A stretch of 64,000 nt of DNA, taken from the NCBI RefSeq assembly GCF_965216805.1, contig NZ_CBDCGN010000002.1:930001-994000 (forward strand), read 5' to 3'. The notes under the pieces are model-generated. The model was not told where the DNA came from. It was given only the letters and a program-made list of their open reading frames with translations, and made no database searches. This DNA comes from Panacagrimonas sp965216805. Lineage in GTDB: Bacteria > Pseudomonadota > Gammaproteobacteria > Nevskiales > Nevskiaceae. The position numbers and the translations under genes were made by a program. Shown here in pieces: positions 33,422 to 41,849 of the stretch (position 1 is the stretch's first letter; every line of letters begins with the position of its first letter).

Positions 33422-33688
33422 ATGAAACTCGACACGTCCCTCGTTGAATCCCGGCTGCGCAGTGCGGCCCTGCTGCTGATGAGTCTGCCCGCCACCGTCG
33501 CCGCCGCCTGCTTCGCGCACGGCCACGGCACGGTCGGTTCGTCGGCCCTGCTCGCGATCCTCATCGTCGCGATCGTGGCGGGTGCCGTCGGTGCCTACCG
33601 CCTGCTGAGCCTGACGCGGCGCGAACCCGTCGCCTTCGACACCAATCCCGATTTCGGCAGCTCCGCCGCGATCCGTTCCTCGAACTAA
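33422..33688 (+). CDS. Small membrane protein in the che cluster, unknown
   Basis: 88 residues. Two hydrophobic stretches (AALLLMSLPATVAAACFAHG and SSALLAILIVAIVAGAVGAYRLL) flank a His/Gly loop, followed by a short polar tail. The first could be a signal peptide with cleavage near VAAA, but AHGHG suggests a membrane hairpin instead. GGAGC lies upstream of the ATG, 25 bases after cheW, and the receptor gene starts 15 bases after its stop, so it is in the operon. Family not recognised. Confidence 0.7.
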   Translation: MKLDTSLVESRLRSAALLLMSLPATVAAACFAHGHGTVGSSALLAILIVAIVAGAVGAYRLLSLTRREPVAFDTNPDFGSSAAIRSSN

Positions 33689-33703
33689 CCTGGCAGATCG
33701 TCC

Positions 33704-36700
33704 ATGACCAAGAAAGCCAAACCCGTCACCAAGAAGTCTGCCGCGAAGAAGCCCAGCGCCAAACTGGTTAACCGCGCCAAGATTCCCACCGCCATCGGCA
33801 GCAAGGCCGAGGCCGCCGCACTGGAACGCGCCAATCTGGAAGGCCAGATCGCGGCGATCAACAAGGCGCAGGCTGTCATCGAGTTCTCGCTCGACGGCAA
33901 GATTCTGACCGCCAACGACAACTTCCTCGGCGCGGTCGGCTACTCGCTCGACGAGATTCGCGGCCAGCATCATTCGATGTTCGTGGAGGCGAGCTATCGC
34001 AGCAGCCCCGAGTACCGAGCGTTCTGGGACAAGCTCGGTCGCGGCGAGTACGACGCCGGCCAGTACAAGCGCATCGCCAAGGGCGGCAGGGAGATCTGGA
34101 TTCAGGCGTCCTACAACCCGATCTTCAATGCCGAGGGCAGGGCGTTCAAGGTCGTGAAGTACGCCACCGACATCACCGCGCAGAAGCTGCGCGAGGCCGA
34201 TCAGCTGGGCCAGTTGTCGGCGATCGGCAAGGCGCAGGCGGTGATCGAGTTCGCCCTGGACGGCAAGATTCTGACCGCCAACGACAACTTCCTGAGCACG
34301 GTCGGCTACAGCCTCGACGAGATCAAGGGCCAGCACCACTCGATGTTCGCGGACCCGGTGTATCGCGCCAGCCCCGAGTACCGCATGTTCTGGGAGAAGC
34401 TCGGTCGCGGCGAGTTCGATGCCGGCCAGTACAAGCGTTACGGCAAGGGTGGCAAGGAAATCTGGATCGAGGCCTCGTACAACCCGATCTTCGACATGAA
34501 CGGCAAGCCGTTCAAGGTGGTGAAGTACGCCACCAACATCACCGCGCAAAAACTTCAGGCTGCGGACTACGCCGGCCAGCTTGCCGCGATCAGCAAGGCG
34601 CAGGCGGTGATCGAGTTCTCCATGGACGGCAAGATTCTCGACGCCAACGAGAATTTCCTGAAGACGCTCGGCTACACGCTGGACGAAATCAAGGGTCAGC
34701 ATCACTCGATGTTCGCCACGCCCGAGTATCGCGCCAGCCACGAGTACCGCCTGTTCTGGGACAAGCTCGGCCGCGGTGAATTCGATTCCGGGCAGTACAA
34801 GCGTCTGGGCAAGGGTGGCAAGGAAATCTGGATCCAGGCCTCCTACAACCCGATCCTGGACATGAGCGGCAAGCCGTTCAAGGTGGTGAAGTACGCCACC
34901 GACATCACCGAGCAGCTCAGGATCGCGCGGATCAACGAGCGACTGATGCTGGGGCTCAACTCGGTCGATACCAATGTGATGGTGTCCGACGCGGACCTCA
35001 ACATCGTCTACGTCAACGCCTCGATCAAGGCGATGCTCCAGGTCGCGGAGTCGGACATCCGCGAGGACGTTCCGAGCTTTGAGGCCAGGACGGTCGTCGG
35101 CACGAATATCGATACCTTCCACAAGAATCCGTCCTACCAGCGCAAGCTGCTGGCCGAGCTGAAGACAACGCACAAGGCCAAGCTGGTGCTGGGCGGCCGC
35201 ACCTTCTCGCTGCTGCTCAACCCCATCGACGATGCCAACGCGCAGCGTCTGGGCTACGTGGTGGAGTGGAAGGACATGACCGCGGAACTCGCCGCCGCCA
35301 AGGCCGAGGCGGATCGCCAGGCCGCCGAGCGCAAGCTCGCCGACGAGAACCTGCGGATCAAGAACGCGCTGGACAACGTCAGCGGCAACGTGATGATCGC
35401 CAACAACGAGCGCGAGATCGTCTACATGAATGCTGCGGTCGGCGAGATGCTGGTCCGCGCCGAAAGCGAGCTGCGCAAGGTGCTGCCGCACTTCGACGCC
35501 CGCAAGCTGCAGGGCGCGCTGATCGACGTGTTCCACAAGAACCCCTCGCACCAGACGCAGATGCTCGCCAACCTGCGCAGCACCTACCGCACCGAGATCA
35601 AGGTCGGCTCGCTGACCTTTGGTTTGATTGCCAGCCCGATCGTCAACGCCGCCGGCGAACGCCTGGGCACGGTGGTGGAGTGGCGCAACCGCACCGCGGA
35701 AGTCGCGGTGGAGAATGAGGTGTCGAGCATCGTCGGCGCCGCCGCCAACGGCGACTTCACGCGCCGCATCTCGCTCGACGGCAAGGACGGCTTCTTCAAG
35801 ATGCTGGCCGAGAACGTCAACCTGCTGCTGGAGACCAGCGAAGTCGGTCTGAACGAAGTGGTGCGCGTGCTGGGTGCGCTGGCCAAGGGTGATCTGACCG
35901 AGACCATCACCGCCGAGTACAAGGGCACCTTCGGGCAGCTCAAGGACGACGCCAACACCACGGTCGAGCAGCTCACGCAGATCATCACGCAGATCAAGAA
36001 CGCCACGGACACCATCAACACCGCCGCCAAGGAGATCAGCTCCGGCAACAGCGATCTGTCGGCTCGGACCGAGCAGCAGGCCGCCTCGCTGGAAGAAACC
36101 GCCAGCTCGATGGAAGAGCTGACCAGCACGGTCAAGCAGAACGCCGAGAACGCCAAGCAGGCCAACCAGCTCGCGATGGGTGCGAGCGACGTCGCCCGCA
36201 AGGGTGGCCAGGTGGTCGGCGAAGTGGTCACGACCATGGCCTCGATCAACGAGTCGAGCAAGAAGATCGTCGACATCATCAGCGTCATCGACGGCATCGC
36301 GTTCCAGACCAACATCCTGGCGCTGAATGCCGCGGTGGAAGCGGCACGAGCGGGCGAACAGGGTCGCGGCTTTGCGGTCGTCGCGGCCGAGGTGCGCAGC
36401 CTCGCGCAGCGCTCCGCCGGTGCGGCCAAGGAGATCAAGACCTTGATCGGCGACTCGGTCGAGAAGGTTGGCAACGGCGCCAAGCTCGTCGACCAGGCCG
36501 GCAAGACCATGGAAGAGATCGTGACCAGCGTGAAGCGGGTGACGGACATCATGGCCGAGATCAGCGCCGCGTCGCAGGAACAGAGCCAGGGCATCGAGCA
36601 GGTCAACCAGACCATCACGCAGATGGACGAAGTGACGCAGCAGAACGCCGCGCTGGTCGAGGAAGCGTCCGCCGCAGCCCGCTCGCTGGAAGAGCAGGCC

Positions 36701-36943
36701 GGTGGCCTGAGCCACTCGGTCAGCCTGTTCAAGCTCGAAGAAGCGGAAGCGCCGATGGCCTTCGGCATCGGTCGTGCGGCACCGAAGCCGGCCGCAGCGA
36801 GCAAGCCGGCGCCGCGACCTGCAGCGCGCCCGCTTGCCAAACCCGCCGCGCCGGCTGCCAAGCGCGTGACCAACGGCAGCGGCAAGTCGGTCAGCCTGGC
36901 GGCCCCGGCAGAAAAGGGCGGCGAGCAGTGGACGGAGTTCTGA
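33704..36943 (+). CDS. Soluble multi-PAS methyl-accepting chemotaxis protein
   Basis: 1079 residues with no membrane segment. After a Lys-rich leader (1-45) come three near-identical PAS domains (period 122 residues, about 47-410; each with QAVIEF, GQHHSMF and IW(I)xASYNPI), then two further PAS-type repeats at about 410-660 (each with FHKNPS and RLGxVVEW). A HAMP-like region follows, then the MCP signalling domain with the hairpin tip IDGIAFQTNILALNAAVEAA. The C-terminus is Ala/Pro-rich and ends QWTEF, matching the xWxxF CheR/CheB tether. The PAS type resembles BdlA/Aer receptors, so redox, gas or flavin sensing is likely; no ligand is identifiable. Confidence 0.95.
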   Translation: MTKKAKPVTKKSAAKKPSAKLVNRAKIPTAIGSKAEAAALERANLEGQIAAINKAQAVIEFSLDGKILTANDNFLGAVGYSLDEIRGQHHSMFVEASYRSSPEYRAFWDKLGRGEYDAGQYKRIAKGGREIWIQASYNPIFNAEGRAFKVVKYATDITAQKLREADQLGQLSAIGKAQAVIEFALDGKILTANDNFLSTVGYSLDEIKGQHHSMFADPVYRASPEYRMFWEKLGRGEFDAGQYKRYGKGGKEIWIEASYNPIFDMNGKPFKVVKYATNITAQKLQAADYAGQLAAISKAQAVIEFSMDGKILDANENFLKTLGYTLDEIKGQHHSMFATPEYRASHEYRLFWDKLGRGEFDSGQYKRLGKGGKEIWIQASYNPILDMSGKPFKVVKYATDITEQLRIARINERLMLGLNSVDTNVMVSDADLNIVYVNASIKAMLQVAESDIREDVPSFEARTVVGTNIDTFHKNPSYQRKLLAELKTTHKAKLVLGGRTFSLLLNPIDDANAQRLGYVVEWKDMTAELAAAKAEADRQAAERKLADENLRIKNALDNVSGNVMIANNEREIVYMNAAVGEMLVRAESELRKVLPHFDARKLQGALIDVFHKNPSHQTQMLANLRSTYRTEIKVGSLTFGLIASPIVNAAGERLGTVVEWRNRTAEVAVENEVSSIVGAAANGDFTRRISLDGKDGFFKMLAENVNLLLETSEVGLNEVVRVLGALAKGDLTETITAEYKGTFGQLKDDANTTVEQLTQIITQIKNATDTINTAAKEISSGNSDLSARTEQQAASLEETASSMEELTSTVKQNAENAKQANQLAMGASDVARKGGQVVGEVVTTMASINESSKKIVDIISVIDGIAFQTNILALNAAVEAARAGEQGRGFAVVAAEVRSLAQRSAGAAKEIKTLIGDSVEKVGNGAKLVDQAGKTMEEIVTSVKRVTDIMAEISAASQEQSQGIEQVNQTITQMDEVTQQNAALVEEASAAARSLEEQAGGLSHSVSLFKLEEAEAPMAFGIGRAAPKPAAASKPAPRPAARPLAKPAAPAAKRVTNGSGKSVSLAAPAEKGGEQWTEF
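33842..34915 (+). repeat. Triplicated 366-bp PAS-coding segment
   Basis: Three consecutive in-frame units start near 33842, 34208 and 34574, with highly similar DNA as well as protein. The exact 366-bp period (for example the QAVIEF codons at 33869, 34235 and 34601) points to tandem duplication and possible copy-number change by recombination. Confidence 0.85.
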
Positions 36944-36970
36944 TCGCCACTGCCCCGACCTGAAGACTGC

Positions 36971-37004
36971 ACCCGTCATTCCCGCGCGAGCGGGGATGAC
37001 GGGT
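36971..37004. repeat. REP-like hairpin between the multi-PAS receptor and the small ORF
   Basis: Arms ACCCGTCATTCCCGC (36971-36985) and GCGGGGATGACGGGT (36990-37004) pair over 15 bp with one G-U in RNA and a GCGA tetraloop (GNRA class). It is a second copy of the CGTCATTCCCG repeat at 32695-32724. Confidence 0.85.
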
Positions 37005-37029
37005 TCAGGGACTCCACCGAACCGACGCC

Positions 37030-37179
37030 ATGAACTTCTCGGACCTCACCACGATCCTGCTGCGCTGGCTCGCCAATTACGGTCTCAGCCTCTGCGCCGC
37101 GGACTACGCACTGCCCGAGGAACGCGAGTCGAGCTGTCCGTTCGCGAAGCTGCTCAAGTCACCGCAGAAGAACGTCTGA
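37030..37179 (+). CDS. Small ORF (49 aa) translationally coupled to cheR, unknown
   Basis: ATG at 37030, stop TGA at 37177-37179 overlapping the cheR ATG (TGATG). The protein begins MNFSDLTTILLRWLANYGLS and continues with an LCAADYALPEERESSC segment and a basic end KLLKSPQKNV. The first half is an amphipathic/hydrophobic helix candidate. The stop/start overlap and its place in the gap after the REP-like hairpin argue for a real leader or small partner of cheR. A longer in-frame cheR extension to 36996 would cross the same bases in another frame and is less likely. No family recognised. Confidence 0.5.
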   Translation: MNFSDLTTILLRWLANYGLSLCAADYALPEERESSCPFAKLLKSPQKNV

Positions 37180-38021
37180 TGGCCGACGGATCTGTTGAGG
37201 CGCGCGATTTTGCCTTCACCACGCGCGACTTCGACCGGGTGCGTAAACTGATCTACGGCAAGGCCGGGATCGCGCTCGCCGATTCGAAGGAGGAGATGGT
37301 CTACAGCCGTCTCGCCCGCCGACTGCGCGCACTGCGGCTCGAATCCTTCAAGACCTATCTCGACGGCCTCGAGGCCGGTGGTACCGAGGAAGAGTGGCAG
37401 GAATTCACCAATGCGCTCACCACCAATCTGACTTCGTTCTTCCGCGAGGCCCATCACTTCGAGGCGCTCAAGGAGTTCCTCCAGAAACAACCCAGCGGCC
37501 GGCCGGTACGCATCTGGTGTTCCGCGGCGAGCACCGGCGAGGAGCCGTACTCGCTCGCCATCACCGCCTGCGAGGCCTACGGCAGCCTGACGCCGCCGGT
37601 GTCGATCCTGGCCACCGACATCGATACGAACGTACTCGCAACCGCCGAGCGCGGCGTGTACACGCTGGACCGCGTCGAGAAGCTGGACCTGGCGCGCAAG
37701 AAGAAATTCTTTCTCAAGGGTGCCGGCAGCACGGCCGGCCAATGCCGTGCGGTGGAACCGCTACGCAAGCTGCTGACCTTCCGCCAGCTCAACCTGCTGG
37801 ACGCGCGCTACCCGATGCAGGGGCCCTTCGATGCGATCTTCTGCCGCAACGTGATGATCTACTTCGACAAGCCCACGCAGCTCGCGATCCTCAGGAAGAT
37901 GATGCCGCTGCTGTCCCGCGAGGGCCTGTTCTTCGCCGGGCATTCGGAGAGTTTCTTCCATGCCGCCGACGTGATCCGCTCCATCGGCCGCACCATCTAC
38001 CGTCGCGCGGACGCACGCTGA
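37179..38021 (+). CDS. cheR: Chemotaxis protein methyltransferase CheR
   Basis: 280 residues from ATG at 37179, where the family N-terminal helical domain begins (FTTRDFDRVRKLIYGKAGI). SAM-binding motif IWCSAASTGEEPYSLAI, then ILATDIDTNVLATAERGVY and FDAIFCRNVMIYFDKPTQ. It methylates glutamates on receptors. The multi-PAS receptor just upstream carries the pentapeptide typical of direct CheR docking. cheD starts 1 base after its stop. Confidence 0.96.
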   Translation: MADGSVEARDFAFTTRDFDRVRKLIYGKAGIALADSKEEMVYSRLARRLRALRLESFKTYLDGLEAGGTEEEWQEFTNALTTNLTSFFREAHHFEALKEFLQKQPSGRPVRIWCSAASTGEEPYSLAITACEAYGSLTPPVSILATDIDTNVLATAERGVYTLDRVEKLDLARKKKFFLKGAGSTAGQCRAVEPLRKLLTFRQLNLLDARYPMQGPFDAIFCRNVMIYFDKPTQLAILRKMMPLLSREGLFFAGHSESFFHAADVIRSIGRTIYRRADAR

Positions 38022-38022
38022 C

Positions 38023-38649
38023 ATGTATGCCATCCGCAAGGTCCGCAGCGAAGCACCGCCGGCAGAACCCAAGGGCTACTTCGATCCCAAGTTCAACGCC
38101 CAGGCCCTCAAGGTGCTGCCGGGCGAGTACCTCGTTACCGGCAACGACGTGATGCTGGTCACCGTGCTCGGGTCCTGCGTCTCGGCCTGCATGCGCGATC
38201 CGCTCGCGGGTGTCGGCGGCATGAATCACTTCATGCTGCCGGAAGGCGAGACCGATGGTCGCAGCAGCTGGGGCAACGAATCAGCGCGCTACGGCGGCTA
38301 CGCGATGGAAATGCTGATCAACGATCTGCTCAAGCGCGGGGCTTCGCGCGCGCGCCTGGAGACCAAGGTGTTCGGCGGAGGCGCGGTGCTCGCGGGGTTC
38401 ACGGTCAGCAACGTCGGCGATCGCAACGGCCGCTTCGTGCTCGATTACCTGAAGAACGAAGGGCTGACGGTGAACGGGCAGGACCTCTTCGATACCTGCC
38501 CGCGCAGAGTCCATTACTTCCCGCTGACCGGCAAGGTCATGGTCAAGCGCCTGCCGTCCGCCAACGACGTGGACGTGCTGGCCAGCGAAAAACTCTACCG
38601 CTCGCGGCTCAAGGATTCGCCGACGACGGGTTCCGTGGAGTTGTTCTGA
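38023..38649 (+). CDS. cheD: Chemoreceptor glutamine deamidase CheD
   Basis: 208 residues. The Cys/His catalytic set lies in TVLGSCVSACMRD and GGMNHFMLPE, with KVFGGGAVLAGF following, as in CheD. It deamidates receptor glutamines to glutamates and can bind CheC-type partners. The end, TTGSVELF, matches the last residues of the second receptor (GAVELF). It lies directly after cheR, with a 169-base gap containing a palindromic element before cheB. Confidence 0.95.
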   Translation: MYAIRKVRSEAPPAEPKGYFDPKFNAQALKVLPGEYLVTGNDVMLVTVLGSCVSACMRDPLAGVGGMNHFMLPEGETDGRSSWGNESARYGGYAMEMLINDLLKRGASRARLETKVFGGGAVLAGFTVSNVGDRNGRFVLDYLKNEGLTVNGQDLFDTCPRRVHYFPLTGKVMVKRLPSANDVDVLASEKLYRSRLKDSPTTGSVELF

Positions 38650-38663
38650 TGAACGCGACAGCA

Positions 38664-38798
38664 TTCAACGCAAAGGCGCAAAGGGAAAAGAGAGGACGCG
38701 AAGAACATCCTCCAAGTGCGCGGTCCGCGTCGGCTGCTGAGAAGTCACTCCCGTCCTTCTCTGCGTTCCTTCTGTTTCCTTTGCGCCTTTGCGTTGAA
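38664..38798. repeat. Long palindromic element between cheD and cheB
   Basis: Inverted arms at 38664-38688 and 38775-38798 match over 24 bases with one extra G in the left arm; the core reads CAACGCAAAGGCGCAAAGG on the left arm. The 86-base interior is partly complementary as well. It is a REPIN/MITE-like unit with no coding sequence, and can fold across the cheD-cheB junction in mRNA. Confidence 0.88.
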
Positions 38799-38818
38799 GG
38801 CTTTTCCGGACGTTCGGC

Positions 38819-39892
38819 ATGAGCAAGATCAAGGTTCTGGTCGTCGACGACTCCGCACTCATGCGTCGCCTTCTGGTCGAGTTCCTGACCAGCGATCCGG
38901 CGATCGAGGTGGTCGGCTCCGCGCCGGATCCGATCATCGCGCGCGACAAGATCAAGCAGCTCAACCCGGACGTGCTCACGCTCGACGTCGAGATGCCGCG
39001 CATGGACGGCCTGACGTTCCTGGAAAACCTCATGCGTCTGCGGCCGATGCCGGTGGTGATGGTGTCCTCGCTCACCGAGCGCGGCGCGGAGACGACCTTG
39101 CAGGCGCTGGAACTCGGCGCGGTGGATTTCGTCACCAAGCCCAAGATCGATCTTGAAGCGGGCATCCGCCAGTACGCCGACGAGCTGGTCGCCAAGATCA
39201 AGTCGGCCACACGTGCGCGAGTACGCGCGATCGATCGCGGCGGCGGCGGGCCCAAGCCGTTGGTATCGCGCAAGCTGCTGCGCACCACCGAGAAGATCAT
39301 CGCGATCGGCGCGTCCACCGGCGGTACCGAGGCGATCAAGGACGTGCTTGAGCGCATGCCTGCGGACGCGCCCGCCATCCTCATCACCCAGCACATTCCG
39401 GCGGCGTTCTCGGGCCCGTTTGCGGCGCGTATGGATCGCAGCTCCAGCATGCGCGTGTGCGAGGCGCGCCACGGCCAGCAGGTGGTGCCGGGCCACGCTT
39501 ATATCGCGCCTGGCGACTGGCACCTGGAGCTGGCGCGCGACGGTGCCCGTTACGTGTGCCGACTGCACCAGCGCGCGCCGGAAAATCGTCACCGGCCCAG
39601 TGTGGATGTGCTGCTCAAGTCGATGGCGCAGTACGCCGGTGCCAACGCGGTGGCGGCGATTCTCACCGGCATGGGCGACGACGGCGCGCGCGGCCTGCTG
39701 GCGATGCGCGAAGCCGGCGCCCGCACGCTGGTGCAGGACGAAGCCAGCTCGGTGGTCTGGGGCATGCCGGGCGCGGCGTTCAAGCTCGGGGCCGCGGAAC
39801 AGGTCTTGCCTCTGGCGCGTATGGCCGAGGCCTTGCTGGAACTGAGTGCCGGATGTTCGACAGCGGCGGCGCGAGCCGCACACGGAGACTGA
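38819..39892 (+). CDS. cheB: Chemotaxis response regulator methylesterase CheB
   Basis: 357 residues. Receiver domain at the N-terminus (VLVVDDSALMRR; phosphoacceptor in LTLDVEMPRMDGL; KPK) and a methylesterase domain with catalytic Ser in IGASTGGTEA, His in TQHIPAAFS and Asp in TGMGDDGARG. It removes receptor methyl groups when phosphorylated by CheA. It starts just after the palindromic element. GGAG of the next gene overlaps its end. Confidence 0.97.
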   Translation: MSKIKVLVVDDSALMRRLLVEFLTSDPAIEVVGSAPDPIIARDKIKQLNPDVLTLDVEMPRMDGLTFLENLMRLRPMPVVMVSSLTERGAETTLQALELGAVDFVTKPKIDLEAGIRQYADELVAKIKSATRARVRAIDRGGGGPKPLVSRKLLRTTEKIIAIGASTGGTEAIKDVLERMPADAPAILITQHIPAAFSGPFAARMDRSSSMRVCEARHGQQVVPGHAYIAPGDWHLELARDGARYVCRLHQRAPENRHRPSVDVLLKSMAQYAGANAVAAILTGMGDDGARGLLAMREAGARTLVQDEASSVVWGMPGAAFKLGAAEQVLPLARMAEALLELSAGCSTAAARAAHGD

Positions 39893-39893
39893 T

Positions 39894-41210
39894 GTGAATC
39901 AAGCGATGATGCAGACCTGTGCGCGGACACTGGCGGTACCCGCGCTCGTCACCGCGGCGCACGTCGCCGTGCAGGCGACCGGTGCGGCGCCGACCACGGT
40001 GTTGCTGACCTTCGTCGCGGTGGTGGCGGCATGGAGCTGGTCGAGCTGGCGGCTGATCCGGCGCGCGGCTGACGCCGAGCGCGAGGCGGCAGCGTATCGC
40101 GGCAGCCACGATGCGCAGCGCCGCATGCTGGCTGAGCTGCGCGGCGGTATCGCCAATGAAGCCGGCGGCGTACGCGAGGAGGTCGATCGCGTCAGCGGGC
40201 TGTTGCGCGAGGCGATCCGCGATCTGACCGGCGCCTTCGGCCGCATGACCGAACAGTCGCAGCGACAATCGCAGGCGGTGTCGCAGGTGTTGTCGCAGAC
40301 CAGCCGTGGCGGCGCCGGGGTGGACGTGCGCCAGTTCGCGCAGCGTGCCGGCAGCCTGATGGAAAGCCTGGTCGGCACCATGAGCGAAGCCACACGTCAG
40401 AGTGCCGCCAGCGTGCAGCGTATCGACAGCATGGTGAAACATCTGGACGCCATCTTCGAGCTGTTGGGGGACGTCAAGACCATCGCCGACCAGACCAATC
40501 TGCTGGCGCTCAATGCCGCCATCGAAGCGGCGCGCGCTGGCGAAGCCGGGCGTGGTTTCGCGGTGGTGGCGGAGGAAGTACGTAACCTGTCCGAGCGTTC
40601 CACCAGCTTCAACGAGCAAATCCGCAAGCTGGTGTTCTCGTCCAAGGATGCGGTGGCGCAGGTGCGCGAAACCGTGGGTCAGATGGCCACGCGCGACAAC
40701 GACACTACCGACCGCGCGCGCCAGGAGGTCTCGCGCCTGCTGGCGGAGATGGAAAACCTCAACACGCTGCTCAACGACGGTATGCGCGAAGTCTCCGGCG
40801 CTGGCGAGCAGATTCGCGACGCGGTGGGCCAGGCGGTGCGCTGCCTGCAGTTCGAGGACATCGCCACCCAGGCTCTGGGATCGGCGGCGCGACACGTCGG
40901 ACGACTGGAAGCAGTGGGCGCCGAAGCCGGGCGCGCTGCGGGCGGCGAGCCCGAGGAGCGCGTGGCCGAGTCCGTCCCCACGCGGTGCCACGAACCTGCT
41001 GCAGCCGCCACTGTGTCACCAGCGGCATCGATGTCAAAGCCGCCGGCCAACGTTGTGCCGGTTGCGCTCGCCACGGTGACCGCCAGCGGCGCTGCCAACA
41101 CCGCAGCAGTCCGGCTCAACGGCAAGGATCATCCACACGACTGGCGTGCGCCGGTACACAAGCCGGTGGCACAGGAGTCGATGCAGGCCGGCGCCGTGGA
41201 GCTGTTCTGA
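39894..41210 (+). CDS. Methyl-accepting chemotaxis protein, two-span N-terminus
   Basis: 438 residues from GTG at 39894 (GGAG six bases upstream). An N-terminal hydrophobic pair (about 10-45; LVTAAHVAVQATGAAPTTVL and TFVAVVAAWSWSSWRLI) has almost no periplasmic loop, so it senses at or within the membrane or cytoplasm. The signalling domain contains VKTIADQTNLLALNAAIEAA and RGFAVVAEEVRNLSERS. The C-terminal ~100 residues are poorly structured and end GAVELF. It lacks the xWxxF tether found on the other receptor. Confidence 0.93.
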   Translation: MNQAMMQTCARTLAVPALVTAAHVAVQATGAAPTTVLLTFVAVVAAWSWSSWRLIRRAADAEREAAAYRGSHDAQRRMLAELRGGIANEAGGVREEVDRVSGLLREAIRDLTGAFGRMTEQSQRQSQAVSQVLSQTSRGGAGVDVRQFAQRAGSLMESLVGTMSEATRQSAASVQRIDSMVKHLDAIFELLGDVKTIADQTNLLALNAAIEAARAGEAGRGFAVVAEEVRNLSERSTSFNEQIRKLVFSSKDAVAQVRETVGQMATRDNDTTDRARQEVSRLLAEMENLNTLLNDGMREVSGAGEQIRDAVGQAVRCLQFEDIATQALGSAARHVGRLEAVGAEAGRAAGGEPEERVAESVPTRCHEPAAAATVSPAASMSKPPANVVPVALATVTASGAANTAAVRLNGKDHPHDWRAPVHKPVAQESMQAGAVELF

Positions 41211-41286
41211 AGTCGGATCGTCGTCACTTTCAAAGCACCGCGATCGACGTAAGCTTGCCGGTGTGACCGGCGGCGATGGGTGAGAC

Positions 41287-41688
41287 GTGAGCGAGCACGG
41301 ATACCGGTGGCTGGCCGACGCGGTGCTGGCCGTACATTTCGGCATCGTCGCTTTCGTGGTCGGTGCCTTGCTGCTGGTGGTGCTGGGAAACCTGCTGCGC
41401 TGGCGCTGGGTCAACGGCTGGTGGTTTCGCGTCGTCCATTTGGTTGCGATCGGCGTCGTGGTGATGCAGGCCTGGCTGGGCGTGGCCTGTCCGCTGACGA
41501 CCTTGGAGATCTGGCTGCGCGAGCAGGCTCAGCAGCCGGCTTACGAAGGCAGTTTCGTGCAGCACTGGGTCGAGCGCTGGCTTTACCACGACGCGCCGCT
41601 GTGGGTGTTTACCTTGGCCTACAGCCTGTTCGGCCTGGTCGTGGCGCTGGCGTGGCGATGCTTTCCTCCCCGCCGGCGGGGAGCCTGA
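41287..41688 (+). CDS. DUF2784 membrane protein
   Basis: 133 residues, GTG start. Four hydrophobic helices are seen (VLAVHFGIVAFVVGALLLVV, VVHLVAIGVVVMQAWLG, and two after LRWRW and YHDAPLW). The Cys/Leu segment GVACPLTTLEIWLREQ and VQHWVERWLYHDAPLWVFTL are characteristic of DUF2784. Function unknown; integral inner-membrane protein. The start lies in a GTGAGACGTGAG string that also occurs near mtnP. Confidence 0.88.
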   Translation: MSEHGYRWLADAVLAVHFGIVAFVVGALLLVVLGNLLRWRWVNGWWFRVVHLVAIGVVVMQAWLGVACPLTTLEIWLREQAQQPAYEGSFVQHWVERWLYHDAPLWVFTLAYSLFGLVVALAWRCFPPRRRGA

Positions 41689-41849
41689 GATCGCGCGTCG
41701 GAGTTCAGGGGCACGCAAGGCGCGGTGGGTTTCAATACCGGTTCGTCGGCACTACGCCTTGATGCGAGCAGGTGCCGTCATTCGAAGCGCGTACCGTCAG
41801 AGACCGGCAGCGGTCGTGCTGCGGTCCGCGACAGATGAAGGAGAGAACC

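Noticed and set aside
33341..36979. 1212-residue open frame antisense to the multi-PAS receptor
   Set aside because: It is a GC-rich shadow of the receptor codons, repeating the PAS triplication in antisense with no known domain.
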